Source: Halothece sp964463655
Lineage (GTDB): Bacteria > Cyanobacteriota > Cyanobacteriia > Cyanobacteriales > Rubidibacteraceae
Reading direction: 5' to 3'
DNA: 64,000 bases
NCBI GenBank assembly: GCA_964463655.1
Contig: CAYXDG010000003.1
Span: 1-64,000 of the forward strand
Part shown: positions 63,842 through 64,000 of the stretch, piece after piece
Layout: every line of letters starts with the position of its first letter
Position numbering within the stretch: the first letter of the stretch is position 1
Program-made: the position numbers and the translations under genes
Notes under the pieces: model-generated
Databases searched by the model: none
Told to the model about the DNA's origin: nothing
The model's input: the letters and a program-made list of their open reading frames with translations, nothing else

Positions 63842-64000
63842 TCAGCGTAGTGCTTTTAACATGGCTTGTAGTTTAAATTGAACTTCTGCAAGTTCTTTTT
63901 CTGGCTGAGACCCCGCAACAATTCCCGCACCTGCATATAATCTGGCTTGCTTTTGATTAATCATTGCTGAACGAATTCCTACCATAAATTCTGCGTTTCC
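63842..64000 (-). CDS. Isochorismate synthase (chorismate-binding family), 3' end only
   Basis: The reverse strand reads GNAEFMVGIRSAMI, ARLYAGAGIVAGSQPEKELA and a final LQAMLKALR before TGA. This is the conserved C-terminal motif of isochorismate/anthranilate synthase-type enzymes (GIRSA, LYAGAGIVxGS). In cyanobacteria it most likely serves phylloquinone synthesis (MenF). About 52 residues are in the window; the N-terminal part is beyond the right edge. Confidence 0.85.
   Translation of the reverse strand, partial: GNAEFMVGIRSAMINQKQARLYAGAGIVAGSQPEKELAEVQFKLQAMLKALR

Noticed and set aside
63811..63842. Terminator between the ABC ATPase and isochorismate synthase genes
   Set aside because: AATGC/GCATT arms pair only with a bulge and no T-run follows.
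1..64000. CRISPR array, tRNA or rRNA genes
   Set aside because: No regularly spaced direct repeats and no T-arm/acceptor pattern were noticed by eye. A tRNAscan-type search would be decisive.

Overview
The window comes from a cyanobacterial chromosome. The octamer GCGATCGC (HIP1) and its shorter forms recur through genes and spacers. Several genes are cyanobacterial hallmarks: ldpA, a clpR/clpP3 pair, a cyanobacterial-type gshA, a DesC-type acyl-lipid desaturase, ycf49-like, a CSP41-like protein, an R3H/Ycf45-like ATPase, a PTOX-like oxidase and a valyl-tRNA synthetase carrying a CAAD membrane domain. Two Na+/H+-type antiporters, a TrkA-type K+ protein, two tandem MscS channels and a betaine-binding protein suggest a salt-tolerant unicellular form of the Halothece/Dactylococcopsis/Aphanothece type. 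That placement is inference from gene content, not a database match.

Layout. 1-1.6 kb is toxin-antitoxin debris: two hicB-like antitoxins, a diverged 106-bp duplication, and a RelE toxin N-terminus joined in frame to a Uma2 nuclease. 1.7-20 kb holds housekeeping genes: pyruvate dehydrogenase E2, gshA, R3H ATPase, ldpA, clpP3/clpR, nnr, trmH, MscS pair, antiporter-Usp fusion, PLP enzyme, desC, rplI and clpP. 20-30 kb carries an RNB-family protein with an unusual active-site region, a GT9/GmhB-like pair, a LysR regulator, orphan ProX, PTOX, a sugar-binding lipoprotein and an LD-carboxypeptidase. 30.6-33.7 kb is valS, split by an A9 tract. 35-43 kb is a two-partner secretion pair whose 2008-residue exoprotein ends in a CHAT protease domain. 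43-54 kb has ion transport, c-di-GMP, rnz, a site-2 protease, nfu, an InrS-like sensor, tlyA and an FHA protein. 54-58.5 kb is an NAD operon (pncB-nadD-nrtR-like-nadE). 58.7-64 kb holds argJ, csp41, a DUF2062 gene, argC, an ABC ATPase and the 3' end of an isochorismate synthase gene.

How the genes work together. pncB, nadD and nadE form a nicotinate-to-NAD+ route with a Nudix-type regulator between them, and nnr repairs damaged NAD(P)H elsewhere. argJ and argC both serve arginine synthesis but are not in one operon. The antiporters, TrkA protein, MscS channels and ProX form a dispersed osmotic/ionic set. The tpsB-tpsA pair is a self-contained secretion module. Convergent genes are packed tightly, several overlapping at their 3' ends, and palindromes or hairpins sit at other convergent junctions. 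No tRNA, rRNA, CRISPR array, intact insertion sequence or prophage was seen.

Most notable: (1) the poly-A frameshift in valS that separates the catalytic body from the CAAD anchor and C-terminal coiled coil; (2) the TPS exoprotein-CHAT fusion; (3) the RNB protein in which the expected catalytic aspartates are not visible and a G/C-tract sequence sits in that place; (4) the toxin-antitoxin fragments and chimera at the left edge.
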